A DNA stretch of 64,000 nucleotides from Streptomyces sp. RPA4-2 (GTDB lineage Bacteria > Actinomycetota > Actinomycetes > Streptomycetales > Streptomycetaceae): positions 8,308,001-8,372,000 of the forward strand of contig NZ_CP050975.2 of NCBI RefSeq assembly GCF_012273515.2, written 5' to 3'. The position numbers and the translations under genes were made by a program. Positions within the stretch are counted from its first letter, which is position 1. Each line of letters starts with the position of its first letter. The notes beneath the pieces are model-generated. The model worked only from the letters and a program-made list of their open reading frames with translations, was not told the DNA's origin and made no database searches. This document shows, piece after piece, positions 55,478 to 64,000 of this stretch.

Positions 55478-56884
55478 GTGACGTCAACTCTGCACCTCCG
55501 TACGGAACTTGGCCTCCGCTCCCAGCACATGGTGATCTGCGGCGACGACGGGCTCGCACACCGGCTCGCCGTCGAACTGGACGCCGTGTGCGGCGAGGCC
55601 GTCACCGTCGTATTACGCTCCCGGCGCGACGAGTACGGCGCGGAGATCGCCGCACTGCACCGGGAACCGCACTCGCCCATCGAGCTGCTGGTGTCGGCGC
55701 ACCCGGATGAACAGACCCTGCGGGCAGCGGGCGTGCAGCGGGCCGCGGCCCTCGCGCTGACCTATCGCGACGACCAGGTCAACATGACCGCGGCGCTCAT
55801 GGCCAGGGGCCTCAACCCCTCCATACGCCTGGTCATCCGCATGTTCAACCGTGAGCGCGGCCGTCACTTGGAGCGCCTTCTCGACCGCGCGGCCGCCGAG
55901 TTCACGGGCGGGGGCGACGACGATCCCCGGCCGGACATGTCCACCACGGTACTGTCCGACGCCGACACCGCCGTACCCGAACTGGTGGCCGCCGCCACGG
56001 TCGGCCACGGCCACACCCTCCAGATCGAGGGAAAGGTATTCCGCGGCGTCGTGCGGCCCGCCGGGTCGGCGTCCCGATCGACCGATCTGGCCACGCTCGC
56101 GGTGCTTTCCGGCGCGCACGAGGACGACCCGGCGAGCGAGGACAGACGGGCGGCGCCGACGAGGAGGCCCGCGGCCGCCCGGGGCAGCCGGGAGGCGGTG
56201 ACCACCGAGGCGTCGTGGGGGTCGACTGCGCCGGTGAGGGCCTTCCAGACCTCGGGCGCGCCGACGGCGGCGGTGCCCTGGATGATGTCGACGACCGCGA
56301 TAGCGGCGCGCGGGAACACGAGCACGGCCGTCACCGCGACGGCGCCCGTCCTGGAGGTGATGGCCCGTGAGCTGACGGCGGGGGCTGTTGCGGTGACGGC
56401 CATGGCGCCACTTCGTCAGGGCGTCGACGAGCGCGGTCGACGTAGGCCTGCATGGACTTCGGGCCGCCGAACATCCAGATGCCGTCCGGCAGTCGGTGCG
56501 AGGCGGACACGCGGTGACCGGTCTCCGGAGAGCCGTCACCGTGTGTCCACCGTCCGCGAGTCCGCCTGCCGCCCCCTGCACCGGTCTCTTGGCGCCGGGA
56601 CCGGTCGTGTGGTGCGGTCAGTAACGATCCAGGATCATCTGGGTCTTGAGGATGTCGCCGTGGTACAGCCAGCCGTGGCTCTCCGCGACGTTCACGGCGT
56701 CGGTGTGAAGCTTCGTGGCGTCGCTGTAGCTGTCTGTCTTGAAGGACACCTCGACGATGTACTCGGTGCCCGAACCGCTCGCGCCGACGACTGGCAGCAC
56801 CTCGATGCTCGCATCGTCCGAGGCCTCCCACGCGCCGCCCCACACCTGCGAGGTGACCGGGCCGTGGACCCGGGACGCCTGTAG
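55478..56884 (+). CDS. TrkA-N (RCK-like) NAD-binding protein, C-terminally truncated
   Basis: Residues up to about 220 form one TrkA-N/RCK-like unit: SQHMVICGDDGLAHRLAVEL, then HPDEQTLRAAGVQRAAAL, RDDQVNMTAALMARGLN and a C-terminal part with VPELVAAATVGHGHTLQIEG. Such domains bind nucleotide and gate K+ channels or transporters. After about 56145 the open frame runs on to 56884 but no longer looks like protein; on the opposite strand a FecCD permease start and then a secreted-protein gene occupy that DNA. The native gene, which in relatives has a second TrkA-N unit, has therefore lost its end. GTG at 55478 is preferred; TTG at 55469 is possible. Confidence 0.62.
   Translation: MTSTLHLRTELGLRSQHMVICGDDGLAHRLAVELDAVCGEAVTVVLRSRRDEYGAEIAALHREPHSPIELLVSAHPDEQTLRAAGVQRAAALALTYRDDQVNMTAALMARGLNPSIRLVIRMFNRERGRHLERLLDRAAAEFTGGGDDDPRPDMSTTVLSDADTAVPELVAAATVGHGHTLQIEGKVFRGVVRPAGSASRSTDLATLAVLSGAHEDDPASEDRRAAPTRRPAAARGSREAVTTEASWGSTAPVRAFQTSGAPTAAVPWMMSTTAIAARGNTSTAVTATAPVLEVMARELTAGAVAVTAMAPLRQGVDERGRRRPAWTSGRRTSRCRPAVGARRTRGDRSPESRHRVSTVRESACRPLHRSLGAGTGRVVRSVTIQDHLGLEDVAVVQPAVALRDVHGVGVKLRGVAVAVCLEGHLDDVLGARTARADDWQHLDARIVRGLPRAAPHLRGDRAVDPGRL
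56150..56403 (-). pseudogene. N-terminal fragment of a FecCD siderophore permease
   Basis: From about 56340 the strand reads AAIAVVDIIQGTAAVGAPEV, then WKALTGAVDPHDASVVTASR and LPRAAAGLLVGAARLSSLAG, the first-helix region and LPR-G-L-VG block of iron-chelate ABC permeases. It breaks off at the junction with the TrkA-N gene near 56150. The remaining some 250 residues and the partner genes are absent. Confidence 0.6.
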
Positions 56885-57484
56885 CGTGGTCTTGCCCCAG
56901 TTCGAGGAGCTCCAGTCCTCCAGCTTGCCGGGGATGTCGCCGACGACCCAGCCCAGCCCGGTACTCGCGCTCGGCAGGGCTGTGCCGGAGTAGCCCGAGG
57001 CACTGTGCGACTTCTCGTTGCTGAAGCTCAGGGTCTGCTTGGAGTAGCCCCAGTCGACCTCCGCGTCGTAGTTGGTGTCGCTACTGCTGAAGCCGGCGGT
57101 GTTGGCGGTGCTCAGGGCTGCGTTGATGTCGCCGCCGGTGACCGGGAAGCGCTTCTTGTAGCTCTCCTCGAACGACGAGCCGCTCTTGTGACGGAGCCGG
57201 ACGTCCCAGCCCTGGCCGTTCAGTCCCAGCGCGCTGTTGTCGAAGTACTCGTAGGAACGGGCCTTGGCGGAACCGCTGATGCCGAAGGCGGACTTCACGG
57301 CGGCGAGCGGGTTGTGCGAGGAGTCCAGCGCTGCGGTGGTGAGGTTGATCTTCACTTCGTACGTGGGAACCGCATTGGAGGCGGCCTGCGCGGGGGTCGT
57401 AGTGGCGAACAGCGACGCGGAGGCGGCCAGGGCGATCGCGGCGGCGATGGGGTGGAGCCGGGCGATGCGGTGAGTGATCGTCAT
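56618..57484 (-). CDS. Secreted protein with CYTH-like features
   Basis: This is 288 residues with a signal peptide (MTITHRIARLHPIAAAIALA, cleavage probably after AQAA). The mature part alternates beta strands with charged residues: TYEVKINLTTAALD, SYEYFDNSALGLNGQGWDVR, EESYKKRFPVTGGD, AEVDWGYSKQTLSFSNEK and EYIVEVSFKTDSYSDATKL. This resembles the CYTH/triphosphate-tunnel barrel, but the match is by pattern and an extracellular member would be unusual. The start was set at the signal peptide; the longer open frame upstream is not protein-like. Confidence 0.65.
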   Translation of the reverse strand: MTITHRIARLHPIAAAIALAASASLFATTTPAQAASNAVPTYEVKINLTTAALDSSHNPLAAVKSAFGISGSAKARSYEYFDNSALGLNGQGWDVRLRHKSGSSFEESYKKRFPVTGGDINAALSTANTAGFSSSDTNYDAEVDWGYSKQTLSFSNEKSHSASGYSGTALPSASTGLGWVVGDIPGKLEDWSSSNWGKTTLQASRVHGPVTSQVWGGAWEASDDASIEVLPVVGASGSGTEYIVEVSFKTDSYSDATKLHTDAVNVAESHGWLYHGDILKTQMILDRY

Positions 57485-57885
57485 GGGGAGGAGGATCGCC
57501 AGCGAGAGTGATCTCCGCCCGACCGGCGGGTGCGTTCCGGGTGAACGGCTGAGTGCGCGCCGGCCGATTCGTGGACCACCCGTGAAATATCCCGGTTGCG
57601 GGTTTGGACCAAGCAAGGTCCGCACTGGTGCGTCGACTTGGAGCGGGCGGTCGCTGGCCGAGCTGTCAGCACCCCGCGGTTCCCGCCGCGTTGACACGCG
57701 CGAAGTCGGAGGGGAGGGCGAACGACTGGGCAGTACGAGAAGTGCCGGATCTGCCCGCCCCAGGCACCATAGGTGTAGCCGGCGCGAGTGCGCGGCCGGA
57801 TCCGGGACGAGTTCATCGCACCGTCGTGCAACACCGGGCCGTCGTGGCTGTCACCACCTCTTCCCGCACGGAGATCCACTCGCTC

Positions 57886-58236
57886 ATGTCCACGACACGC
57901 ACCACCACGCTGCGCCGGGCCGGCGTCGTCGCCGCCCTGGCCGCCGCCGATGGCGTTCTCTCCTTCCGTGTCCCCGATGAGGAGGACACGGCGAGCACCA
58001 TCAAGGTGCAGGTCTTCCTGCCCACCGACCATCCCGTGTTGGGCGTGCTCGTCTCGCCCCAGGGCGGCTGGACCGCCAACGTGACGAACACGAAGCTGAA
58101 GACTCCGGTGAAGACCGACGAGGGCACCAGGGTCCACACCATGACCATGAGCACGCCGCAAGTGCGTACTGAATCGGTGGAGCGGGAGAGCCGAGAGATC
58201 AATGTTGTGTGCACAATCTGCGTGGCGGCGTCATGA
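57886..58236 (+). pseudogene. Degenerate YcnI-like (DUF1775) protein
   Basis: The start MSTTRTTTLRRAGVVAALAA matches YcnI signal peptides, and FRVPDEEDTASTIKVQVFLP, DHPVLGV and GGWTANVTNTKLKTPV match the family's domain. The end of the signal peptide and the N-terminal copper-binding His of the mature protein are deleted, and after about residue 85 the family sequence is lost. It is probably not functional. Confidence 0.65.
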
Positions 58237-58797
58237 GTAGGCGACCAACGCGTACTGGCTCACCCAATCCCGCGCGTCGCGGTCGTACGCGTGGAATGCT
58301 CACAGGTGCAGGGGGCCGCCGTGCGGAAGGGACACGAACCGGTGCCGCTGCCCCGCGCCGTCGTACTCCTCACCGGTGGCCGGGGACACCGGCTCCAGCA
58401 GCGCCCTGCCTGATCCTCACGCCAAATCCGTGCCGGGTCGCCCCCCAGGGCGCTGGCCCCGGTAGCCGGCCGATGCACGGTGAATGGCCGAGCCGGTTCG
58501 CCGAACCCGTCGCCGCCCAGGTGAAACCGAGCGATCACAGCGTGTTCCGGAGGTGACTCTGTCAAATCAGAGAGTGCGTTCTGCATGGCAGCACACTGCC
58601 ACCCGGCACCAACAGTGCCCCCTGCCCGTATCCGATGCGGCTCGCGGTCGACATCCGCCTTGTAAGTTCGATCGCTGCGCGATGCGAAGTGCCGGAACGA
58701 GGCCCGCCGGTCGCTCGCACATCCGGCTCCAGCCACCGCCGTGTGCCGACGTTCACCGTCGTTGATGTCAGTTGGTGATGTCAGACGGACGGACGGT
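58237..58797. other. Region with a decayed copy of the 61047 gene start
   Basis: From 58586 leftward to about 58488 the strand reads MQNALSDLTE and PPEHAVIARFHLGGDGFGEP, nearly the same as the start of the gene at 61047-61391. Beyond that the similarity is lost. The rest of this 560-base stretch shows no recognisable gene. Confidence 0.6.
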
Positions 58798-59343
58798 CTA
58801 CGCGCTGACGGCCAACTCTCGTGCGCGCTCGCGAGCTTGGGATCTCAGTTCCTTGAGGCGGCTGTGGAACGGGTTGTGGCGATTCTGGTCGAGGTTCAGC
58901 GGCAGATCGAGTTGAGAGATGAGCTCCGACTCCAGCGTCCACGGTTCGTCGTGCTCAAGCCAGCACACCCGGGCGTTCTCTGCCATCCACTGACTGAGGA
59001 CGGCTTCCCCGACCTTGCCGAAGGTCATACGCGTCCCGCTTCCCACCCGACGAAGCTCGATCCCGAGCAGACAACCGAGGGTGAGGCGAAGCGTTGATCC
59101 GGCCGCGTTGCCCCGGTAGTGGTAGCGCACGCGCTTGCGCAGGTTCTGCGTGCTGGTCCGGTTCGCCATGTACCGCGGGGCTATGCCGACGTAGAGCAGG
59201 CGCCCGGCAGCGAGATCCGCACAGGGCGCTTGTTCGAAGTGCCAGCCGTAGACCCCAGCCGCGGCCGGCACCGGGCTAGGACGCGACAAGACCTCCTGCG
59301 CCGACCACAGTCGATCCGGTGCGGTGAGAGCGGCATGGCCCAC
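58798..59343 (-). CDS. GIY-YIG nuclease domain protein
   Basis: This is 181 residues. The GIY-YIG core is visible as AGVYGWHF (about residue 28) and RLLYVGIAP, followed by the conserved Arg in QNLRKRVRYHYRGNAAGSTL and the late Glu in FGKVGEAVLSQWMAEN. The C-terminal part LPLNLDQNRHNPFHSRLKEL is shared by related stand-alone actinobacterial proteins. A GTG start with GGAGG six bases upstream. The cellular role is unknown. Confidence 0.85.
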   Translation of the reverse strand: MGHAALTAPDRLWSAQEVLSRPSPVPAAAGVYGWHFEQAPCADLAAGRLLYVGIAPRYMANRTSTQNLRKRVRYHYRGNAAGSTLRLTLGCLLGIELRRVGSGTRMTFGKVGEAVLSQWMAENARVCWLEHDEPWTLESELISQLDLPLNLDQNRHNPFHSRLKELRSQARERARELAVSA

Positions 59344-59444
59344 GAAGCCTCCAAGGTCGGCGGACTGATGAGCGCAGGGTACTAACGACCTCGGGGAAAA
59401 TGGAGGTCGGGACGTGCTGGCCTGGCGGTTCGGCTGGTGTGTGA

Positions 59445-60422
59445 TCAGCAGGTGCTGTTGCGGACGAGGGCGAGTTCGGTGCTTGTCCGGCGTCGGGTGG
59501 GGCGCTGCGCGGACCGGTCGGAGACCAGCCCGGCGATCGCCAGATGTGTCTCGGCGTAGATTTCACGGCGTCCGGTGAAGCGCCGCAGGGGTGCCCACTG
59601 CCGAAGCTCGGCGTTGGTGTGCTCGACGCAGATCCGGGCCGAGGACTGGCGCCGCCGCGCTTCGCTCCAGGCCCGCTTGTCGCCGTCGCACGCGTCGTCC
59701 TTCGGCTTCTTCGGCGGGGCGGTGACCTGGTCGGGGAACTCCTTGGCCAGTCCTGCATACCCGGCATCGGCCTGGGACTTCACCGATGGGTGGAGGCGGA
59801 GTTGTTCGGCGATGCCCTCGGTGCGTACGGCAGTCTGGTCGTGTATCCGGCCGGGTCGCACGACCCCGGACAGCAGGATGCGGCCCTGCCCGTCGCTGAA
59901 TGTGGTGGTCTTGACCGTGTTCTGGCGGCGCTTGCCCGAGACGAAGGCTCGGCGCCCGGGTCGGCCCGCCTGTGGGCGCCTGACCTGATTCTCGGCGTCA
60001 TCGAGTCGAGGCTCGATGCCTTCGGCCTCGGCGTAGGCAAAGAGATCCTCCAGTGTCCGCAGTCTCATTCCGGGCCGGTCGGGCACTGCGAAGCCGCGGG
60101 CCGCGAGCAACGGACGGACCTGTCGGATCGCCGTCGAAACGGTCGAGCGGTCGACGTCGTACAGCTCGGCCAGGACCTCGTGCGGCAGCTGATGGCGCAG
60201 GTGTACCAGGGTGAACAACAGCCGGTCGCAGAAGACCAGCTTCGGCTTGCGCCCGGCACCGGCCGCCCTGCGGCGTTCACCGCCCCTGGCTTCGCGAAGT
60301 CCGGACTGACGTGCCGCCTCCCACGGGGCGGCGAGTTCGGCGAACAACTCGCCGAAGTGTGCGCGGGAGACACCGGACAGGGCCGGATGGGAACAGGCCG
60401 CGCGGGCCCAGGTCAGCTTCAC
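59445..60422 (-). CDS. IS5-like transposase (DDE_Tnp_4 type)
   Basis: This is 325 residues. An N-terminal helix-turn-helix (LPHEVLAELYDVDRSTVSTA) is followed by a DDE domain: KRRQNTVKTTTFSDGQGRIL, GRIHDQTAVRTEGI with a catalytic Asp, DAGYAGLAKEF, and SARICVEHTNAELRQWAPL carrying the final Glu. It looks full length. It starts at GTG. Terminal inverted repeats were not identified by eye, so element ends are not given. Confidence 0.82.
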   Translation of the reverse strand: MKLTWARAACSHPALSGVSRAHFGELFAELAAPWEAARQSGLREARGGERRRAAGAGRKPKLVFCDRLLFTLVHLRHQLPHEVLAELYDVDRSTVSTAIRQVRPLLAARGFAVPDRPGMRLRTLEDLFAYAEAEGIEPRLDDAENQVRRPQAGRPGRRAFVSGKRRQNTVKTTTFSDGQGRILLSGVVRPGRIHDQTAVRTEGIAEQLRLHPSVKSQADAGYAGLAKEFPDQVTAPPKKPKDDACDGDKRAWSEARRRQSSARICVEHTNAELRQWAPLRRFTGRREIYAETHLAIAGLVSDRSAQRPTRRRTSTELALVRNSTC

Positions 60423-60497
60423 AACTCACCCAACCCGCACGGCCCTTCTCATGTCACGGCCAAATCAGCCGGAACGTCGCCGCGAGCGGCAGCCGCT

Positions 60498-60875
60498 TCA
60501 CATGGGTTCAACCAGAGCCGCCCGCCACTCCGGGCGCGGATCAGCCCCAACACTCGTCCAGTACTCCCGGCCACGCACGATCCGTCCCTGCTGGACGGTC
60601 CAGAATGAGGCCGCGCGGAACACGCCGAACTCGTCATGCGGCACCTCGACCTCGGAGACCACCTCGTTGCCGTCAGCCACGATCCGCAGTACCCGAATCG
60701 ACCAGCCCCCCGGGTATTCGCTGTTCACCGCGACGAAGTTCTTGTTGCCGACGATGCGCTCCGCGCTGATCGGCCACTCGACCACGACGTCCTCCGCGAC
60801 CAAGTCGGCGACAGCTGACCAATCGCGCGCCTGGATCCGATCCCACAATGCCTCGACCACTCCTGAAGAGTCCAT
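60498..60875 (-). CDS. SnoaL-like / NTF2-fold protein
   Basis: This is 125 residues. EALWDRIQARDWSAVADLVA, VVVEWPISAERIVG, and ASFWTVQQGRIVRGREYW are the classic pattern of the SnoaL-like NTF2 fold, a small alpha-beta barrel used by isomerases, hydrolases and many uncharacterised proteins. There is no signal peptide. The ATG at 60875 gives the conserved start MDSSGVVEALW, with AAGGGTG upstream. Confidence 0.85.
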   Translation of the reverse strand: MDSSGVVEALWDRIQARDWSAVADLVAEDVVVEWPISAERIVGNKNFVAVNSEYPGGWSIRVLRIVADGNEVVSEVEVPHDEFGVFRAASFWTVQQGRIVRGREYWTSVGADPRPEWRAALVEPM

Positions 60876-61046
60876 GGGGGCACCCTTGCACGGGTCACTG
60901 ACATCCTGGCCCTGGGGCCCCGGGCGGCCTGGCACGCCGACCCCCAAGCAGCAGCCCCCGCACTGCCGCTAATAGATCCCAAGGTCGTAAGATCCTTCGT
61001 TGTCGCAGACGCCTTCCGTGTCCAACTCGTATAACCACACGTGCGC

Positions 61047-61391
61047 TCAAAGCTCGATGCGCTCACTCGCGACATCGTCGGCGGGTTCTCCGTAGCGCAG
61101 GACAACGTGTGCTGGTCGAAACGGGAGCGCACGCAAGTGGGGCTCCATCACCCGGTAAAGAGCTTTTGCTTCAGGGCCGTGAGCGAAGATCACAACCTCA
61201 CCGCCACCAAACTCATTACCGTCGACCTCGCCGACACCAGCGGCTCGGACGGCGGCCCCCGCCGATCGCTCGGCTGCAAAGACCAGCGACCACTGGTCAG
61301 GCTCGCTGAGATCATCGCCGCCCAAATGGAAGCGAGCGATCACGGCATGCTCCGGGGGTGTCTCCGGCAGGTCGAAGAGTGCGATCTGCAT
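61047..61391 (-). CDS. Small hypothetical protein
   Basis: This is 114 residues starting MQIALFDLPETPPEHAVIAR. It is soluble, with alternating hydrophobic stretches (GGGEVVIFAHGPEAKALYRV and ALPFRPAHVVLRYG). A nearly identical but broken start is found at 58488-58586. No family was recognised. Confidence 0.6.
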   Translation of the reverse strand: MQIALFDLPETPPEHAVIARFHLGGDDLSEPDQWSLVFAAERSAGAAVRAAGVGEVDGNEFGGGEVVIFAHGPEAKALYRVMEPHLRALPFRPAHVVLRYGEPADDVASERIEL

Positions 61392-61769
61392 GACGGCACT
61401 CTCCCACCAAGCTCTGACAGTTGATCTCCGCCCCGAGTATCCGAGCCTCGGGTACCAGCAGTGCCAGCAGACGCCGGCCTTGTAAGGGCGGACGTGGTCG
61501 GCGGCATAGTTCCCCAGGTCGCATCAGCTGTAGCGACGACCCAGGGGAACAGTGCATCTCGACTGCGACGAGCCGTCATTGACCGTGGTTGACCGCACGA
61601 GAGAGACGGCCCGGCAGCCCATGCCTGGCTTTCAGGGGCGGGCAGTCGGCCTGGCCTTGCGGATCTTGACCTCGCCTGCGTCGGGAAACGGGTACCCGCC
61701 GGGCCGGAACCGGTGTAACGACGCGCTCTTCGCCCAGCCCACGGTGCGGAGTCCCGGTAGGTAGCCGCC
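61392..61769. other. Region without a recognisable gene
   Basis: This lies between two divergent hypothetical genes and presumably contains both promoters. No motif or RNA gene was recognised. Confidence 0.5.
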
Positions 61770-62579
61770 ATGCTCGATCAGCCTGTCCTCGACCCGTACA
61801 CGATGTGGCGGCTCGCCCTCGCCGAGGTGGACCGGATCTTCGCCTCCCCTCCGGAGCTCGACCGGCCGGTGGAGGGGTGCACTCGTTGCTTCACGGAAGC
61901 GGAACTGCGCATCCTCGGCGGTGATCCGCGGGATGTGCCGGATGACGTCCTCGAAGGCTTCATGGGCAAGGTCGTCGATCACTGGGACGCGGACCAGTAC
62001 CCGGTCCTGTGGCGCCGCCTCATACCGCGTGCCTTGCGTAACTGGGGCCCGGAAAGCCCTGGCACCAACCCGTCCCATGAGCTCCGCGGTCTCGGCCGGT
62101 ACGGGGCCGAACTGATCAGCTGGCCGGTCGCCGAGCGCACCGCGGTCGAGCAGGCGTTCCGGGCACTGCTCACCCTCGCCCTCACCGGCGGCCGGTCCCC
62201 GGCGGACATCCGCGACCTCGTGGAAGGCGTCGCCCACGCCACGGGCGGCCTGGAGCCATGGCTGGACCACATCGCCGGCCTCTCCGGCCCCGCCGCGGAT
62301 GTCGGCCTCGTCCGACTGGCACTGGGCTGGGGGACGGATTTCCTGTGGGAGGAGTTCGATTTCACATGGTGGTACGACGGCGACCCGCGAATCGTCGCCG
62401 ACTGGCTGCTCACGCAGCGACCCCGCATCGCCTCCTTCACGGCACGCCACCCACGCTGCAAGAACGCCGCCGACGCACTCATCGCGATCTCCCACCTTCA
62501 AGAAAGTGACTGGAGCCCATGGCTCTACCCCTACGGCCCGCGCCCGCGTCCTCTCCTCCACCTGGCCACCAGCGGGTGA
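61770..62579 (+). CDS. Conserved hypothetical protein
   Basis: This is 269 residues, soluble. The N-terminal third has RPVEGCTRCFTEAELRILGG with a CxxC pair; the remainder is helical and rich in Trp, with LIPRALRNWGPESPGTNPSH, TGGLEPWLDHIAGLSG and WLLTQRPRIASFTARHPRCK. Related Streptomyces proteins exist in my recollection but have no named function. The ATG at 61770 gives the usual start; a hairpin terminator follows. Confidence 0.7.
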   Translation: MLDQPVLDPYTMWRLALAEVDRIFASPPELDRPVEGCTRCFTEAELRILGGDPRDVPDDVLEGFMGKVVDHWDADQYPVLWRRLIPRALRNWGPESPGTNPSHELRGLGRYGAELISWPVAERTAVEQAFRALLTLALTGGRSPADIRDLVEGVAHATGGLEPWLDHIAGLSGPAADVGLVRLALGWGTDFLWEEFDFTWWYDGDPRIVADWLLTQRPRIASFTARHPRCKNAADALIAISHLQESDWSPWLYPYGPRPRPLLHLATSG

Positions 62580-62605
62580 AGTCCTCGCTTTCGACTGGTG
62601 CGACG

Positions 62606-62641
62606 GCCGGACAGAGATGCTGGTGTAGGCCTCTGTCCGGC
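62606..62641 (+). terminator. Terminator hairpin
   Basis: GCCGGACAGAG and CTCTGTCCGGC form a perfect 11-bp stem, 26 bases after the stop at 62579. Confidence 0.8.
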
Positions 62642-62914
62642 GCCGTAGATGTCAGAAGCCTTCTGATCCGTAGCTCTAGCCAGTTCGGTCAACGACGGTC
62701 ATTCCGGTCGCTCTGATGCCTCTCAGGGACGTCGATGGGCGGGGGCAGTCGCTGGAGTTTCGGTACCGCGCTGCTGTACCGCTTGCTTCGCTGCCAGATT
62801 CCGGGCGTGAGCTTCACGTCGCAGCCGCCGTTCGTAGTCGGCGATCTGACGGGCGACGGGAACGCCGGTGGAAGTTCGGATCAACCGCTCCTGACGCGCG
62901 CCCGGGGTGGTGTG
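62642..62914. other. Remainder of the intergenic region, no gene seen
   Basis: With the hairpin this completes 335 bases between convergent genes. Nothing further was recognised. Confidence 0.5.
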
Positions 62915-63748
62915 TCATCTGTAGGAGGGAAGTTGGGTAGCGTCATGCACCAGGCCGAGGAACCGAGAGTCGCCCGCAGCCGCCATCAGTTCCTTCCCTG
63001 TGATCGGGGAGGAACCCGAGTTGCCCACGCCCGGGTAAACGTTGAAGACGACATCGCTGTTCGCGTAGACGAAGGCGACCTCGGTGGACATGACATCAGG
63101 CGATCTGACGAACAAGCGAAGCGACGTGGCCTTGATACCGCCCAACAGAGTGACGTTCTCACAGCTCCCACCCTTGGTGAGGCTCCAGGAGCAAGGCCTT
63201 GGGCCGGGGCCACCGTCGGAGGGCCGCACGGAGAGGACGACGTAGAACACCTTGCCGCCTTCTGTCTCGCCTTGGTACTCCGCCTCGTTAGAGTAGACCG
63301 GACGGATCAGGCCGACAGTGTCCGGCAGAAGCTGGTCGAGTAGAACTGCCGCCTTCTGCTGGAACTCTGCCCGTCGAGTCCGCTCGACCGCCGTCAGACC
63401 CTCCAGGATCTGCTCCTCCCGAGCCGTCGAATACCAGTGGACCGGTGTGCGGTAGGGCTTCGGCTGGACCAGTCCGGGCGACTCGTGTGGCGAGGTCGCG
63501 GCGGGACGGACCGTCGAGCGGGCGCCGTCCCCACCGGAGAGCGTCAAGGAGGCGACCACTACCGCCCCGGCTGCACAAGCGCTCCCGGCGGCGATCGCGA
63601 GACGGGCACGCGCCTTGCGGCGCCGGCCCTGGGTGACTGCGGCGGACACCAGGCCGTGCAACGAGGGCAGCTCCGCCACCGCACTTTCCATCGCATCGCG
63701 GACCAGTAGGGTGCTGTGGCGGTCTTCTTCGGTGATGTTGTCCTTCAT
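62915..63748 (-). CDS. Membrane protein paired with a SigE-type sigma factor
   Basis: This is 277 residues. A cytoplasmic start of about 45 residues (VRDAMESAVAELPSLHGLVS) precedes one membrane helix (RLAIAAGSACAAGAVVVASL) and an extracellular domain of about 200 residues with two cysteines (RPCSWSLTKGGSCENV). The layout resembles single-pass anti-sigma-like proteins, but no zinc-binding ZAS motif is present. Its ATG has GAGGAA upstream, overlapping the sigma gene end nine bases away, so both are one operon. Confidence 0.75.
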   Translation of the reverse strand: MKDNITEEDRHSTLLVRDAMESAVAELPSLHGLVSAAVTQGRRRKARARLAIAAGSACAAGAVVVASLTLSGGDGARSTVRPAATSPHESPGLVQPKPYRTPVHWYSTAREEQILEGLTAVERTRRAEFQQKAAVLLDQLLPDTVGLIRPVYSNEAEYQGETEGGKVFYVVLSVRPSDGGPGPRPCSWSLTKGGSCENVTLLGGIKATSLRLFVRSPDVMSTEVAFVYANSDVVFNVYPGVGNSGSSPITGKELMAAAGDSRFLGLVHDATQLPSYR

Positions 63749-63757
63749 GGCGGTTCC

Positions 63758-64000
63758 TCAGCTCCCCGTGGCGTAGATGTGGGATTCGTCCAGTTGGGTG
63801 CGCAGCTTTGCCAGAGAGCGTGAGCACTGACTTTTGACCGTGGATTCGCTGCACTTCAAGAGCTCGGCGACGGACTCGACGCTCTGGTCCTCCCAGTACC
63901 GCAACACGACCATGGCCCGTGCTCTGGGGGGCAACCCGGCCAGTGCCGACATCAGCGTCACCCGCAGGTCGGTGTGGTCGGGCGCGGGCCGGGGGTCGGG
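63758..64000 (-). CDS. SigE-family RNA polymerase sigma factor, partial
   Basis: Only the C-terminal 80 residues are inside the window; the gene continues past the right edge. Region 4 is clear: LMSALAGLPPRARAMVVLRY, WEDQSVESVAELLKCSESTV and KSQCSRSLAKLR, the -35-recognition helix-turn-helix of group 4 sigma factors of the SigE type. The downstream membrane protein is probably its regulator or partner. Confidence 0.88.
   Translation of the reverse strand, partial: PDPRPAPDHTDLRVTLMSALAGLPPRARAMVVLRYWEDQSVESVAELLKCSESTVKSQCSRSLAKLRTQLDESHIYATGS

Overview
The window is high-GC actinobacterial DNA, most likely from a Streptomyces chromosome. The signs are GTG starts, GGAGG-type ribosome sites, LuxR-type two-component pairs, SigE-type sigma factors, DUF6000/DUF5959/DUF6629 families and hairpin terminators without T-tracts. 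The density of insertion-sequence debris and broken genes, above all at 37-47 kb and 56-60 kb, fits an accessory region or chromosome arm.

Layout. 0.1-2.3 kb: an IS607-family element (serine recombinase plus TnpB). 2.3-4.4 kb: a molybdenum-cofactor-sulfurase-like PLP enzyme and a SUKH-like small protein. 4.6-8.4 kb: an ABC exporter divergent from a NarL/DesK-type two-component system. 8.8-11.5 kb: an ABCG-like half transporter and a DUF6629 membrane protein. 11.6-18.4 kb: a GH42 beta-galactosidase locus (two permeases, sugar-binding lipoprotein, enzyme) divergent from a LacI regulator, with two palindromic operators in the shared promoter region.

20.1-33.1 kb is the most unusual part. Two giant genes face away from each other. 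Each encodes a seven-bladed YVTN beta-propeller followed by a long array of about 97-residue Ig-like repeats (12 plus an IPT/TIG domain in one, 20 in the other). Their 5' halves and upstream regions form an inverted repeat of at least 1.6 kb per arm around a 971-bp spacer. Both reading frames are interrupted by small scars that look like long-read sequencing errors, so each is treated here as one gene. Neither product has a visible signal peptide. 33.4-37.0 kb follows with small secreted proteins, one M15-peptidase-like and one a truncated HNH nuclease.

37.3-47.5 kb is a patchwork: fragments of an oxidoreductase, SDR, alkyl sulfatase, nitroreductase, kdpB and IS630/IS5/ISL3 transposases; an intact IS110 element; orphan immunity-like proteins (Imm35-like, DUF3885, DUF6000, DUF5959); and a compact operon with an SDR, a 25-residue bL37 ribosomal protein, a GNAT acetyltransferase and a small unknown protein. 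48.2-56.4 kb carries ion-related functions: a membrane protein, a CPA1 Na+/H+ antiporter, a KdpD kinase without KdpE, a DUF4118 membrane protein and a truncated TrkA-N protein joined to a FecCD fragment. 56.6-64 kb holds a secreted protein, a YcnI remnant, a GIY-YIG protein, an IS5-type transposase, a SnoaL-like protein, hypotheticals, and a membrane protein beside a SigE-type sigma factor that runs off the right edge.
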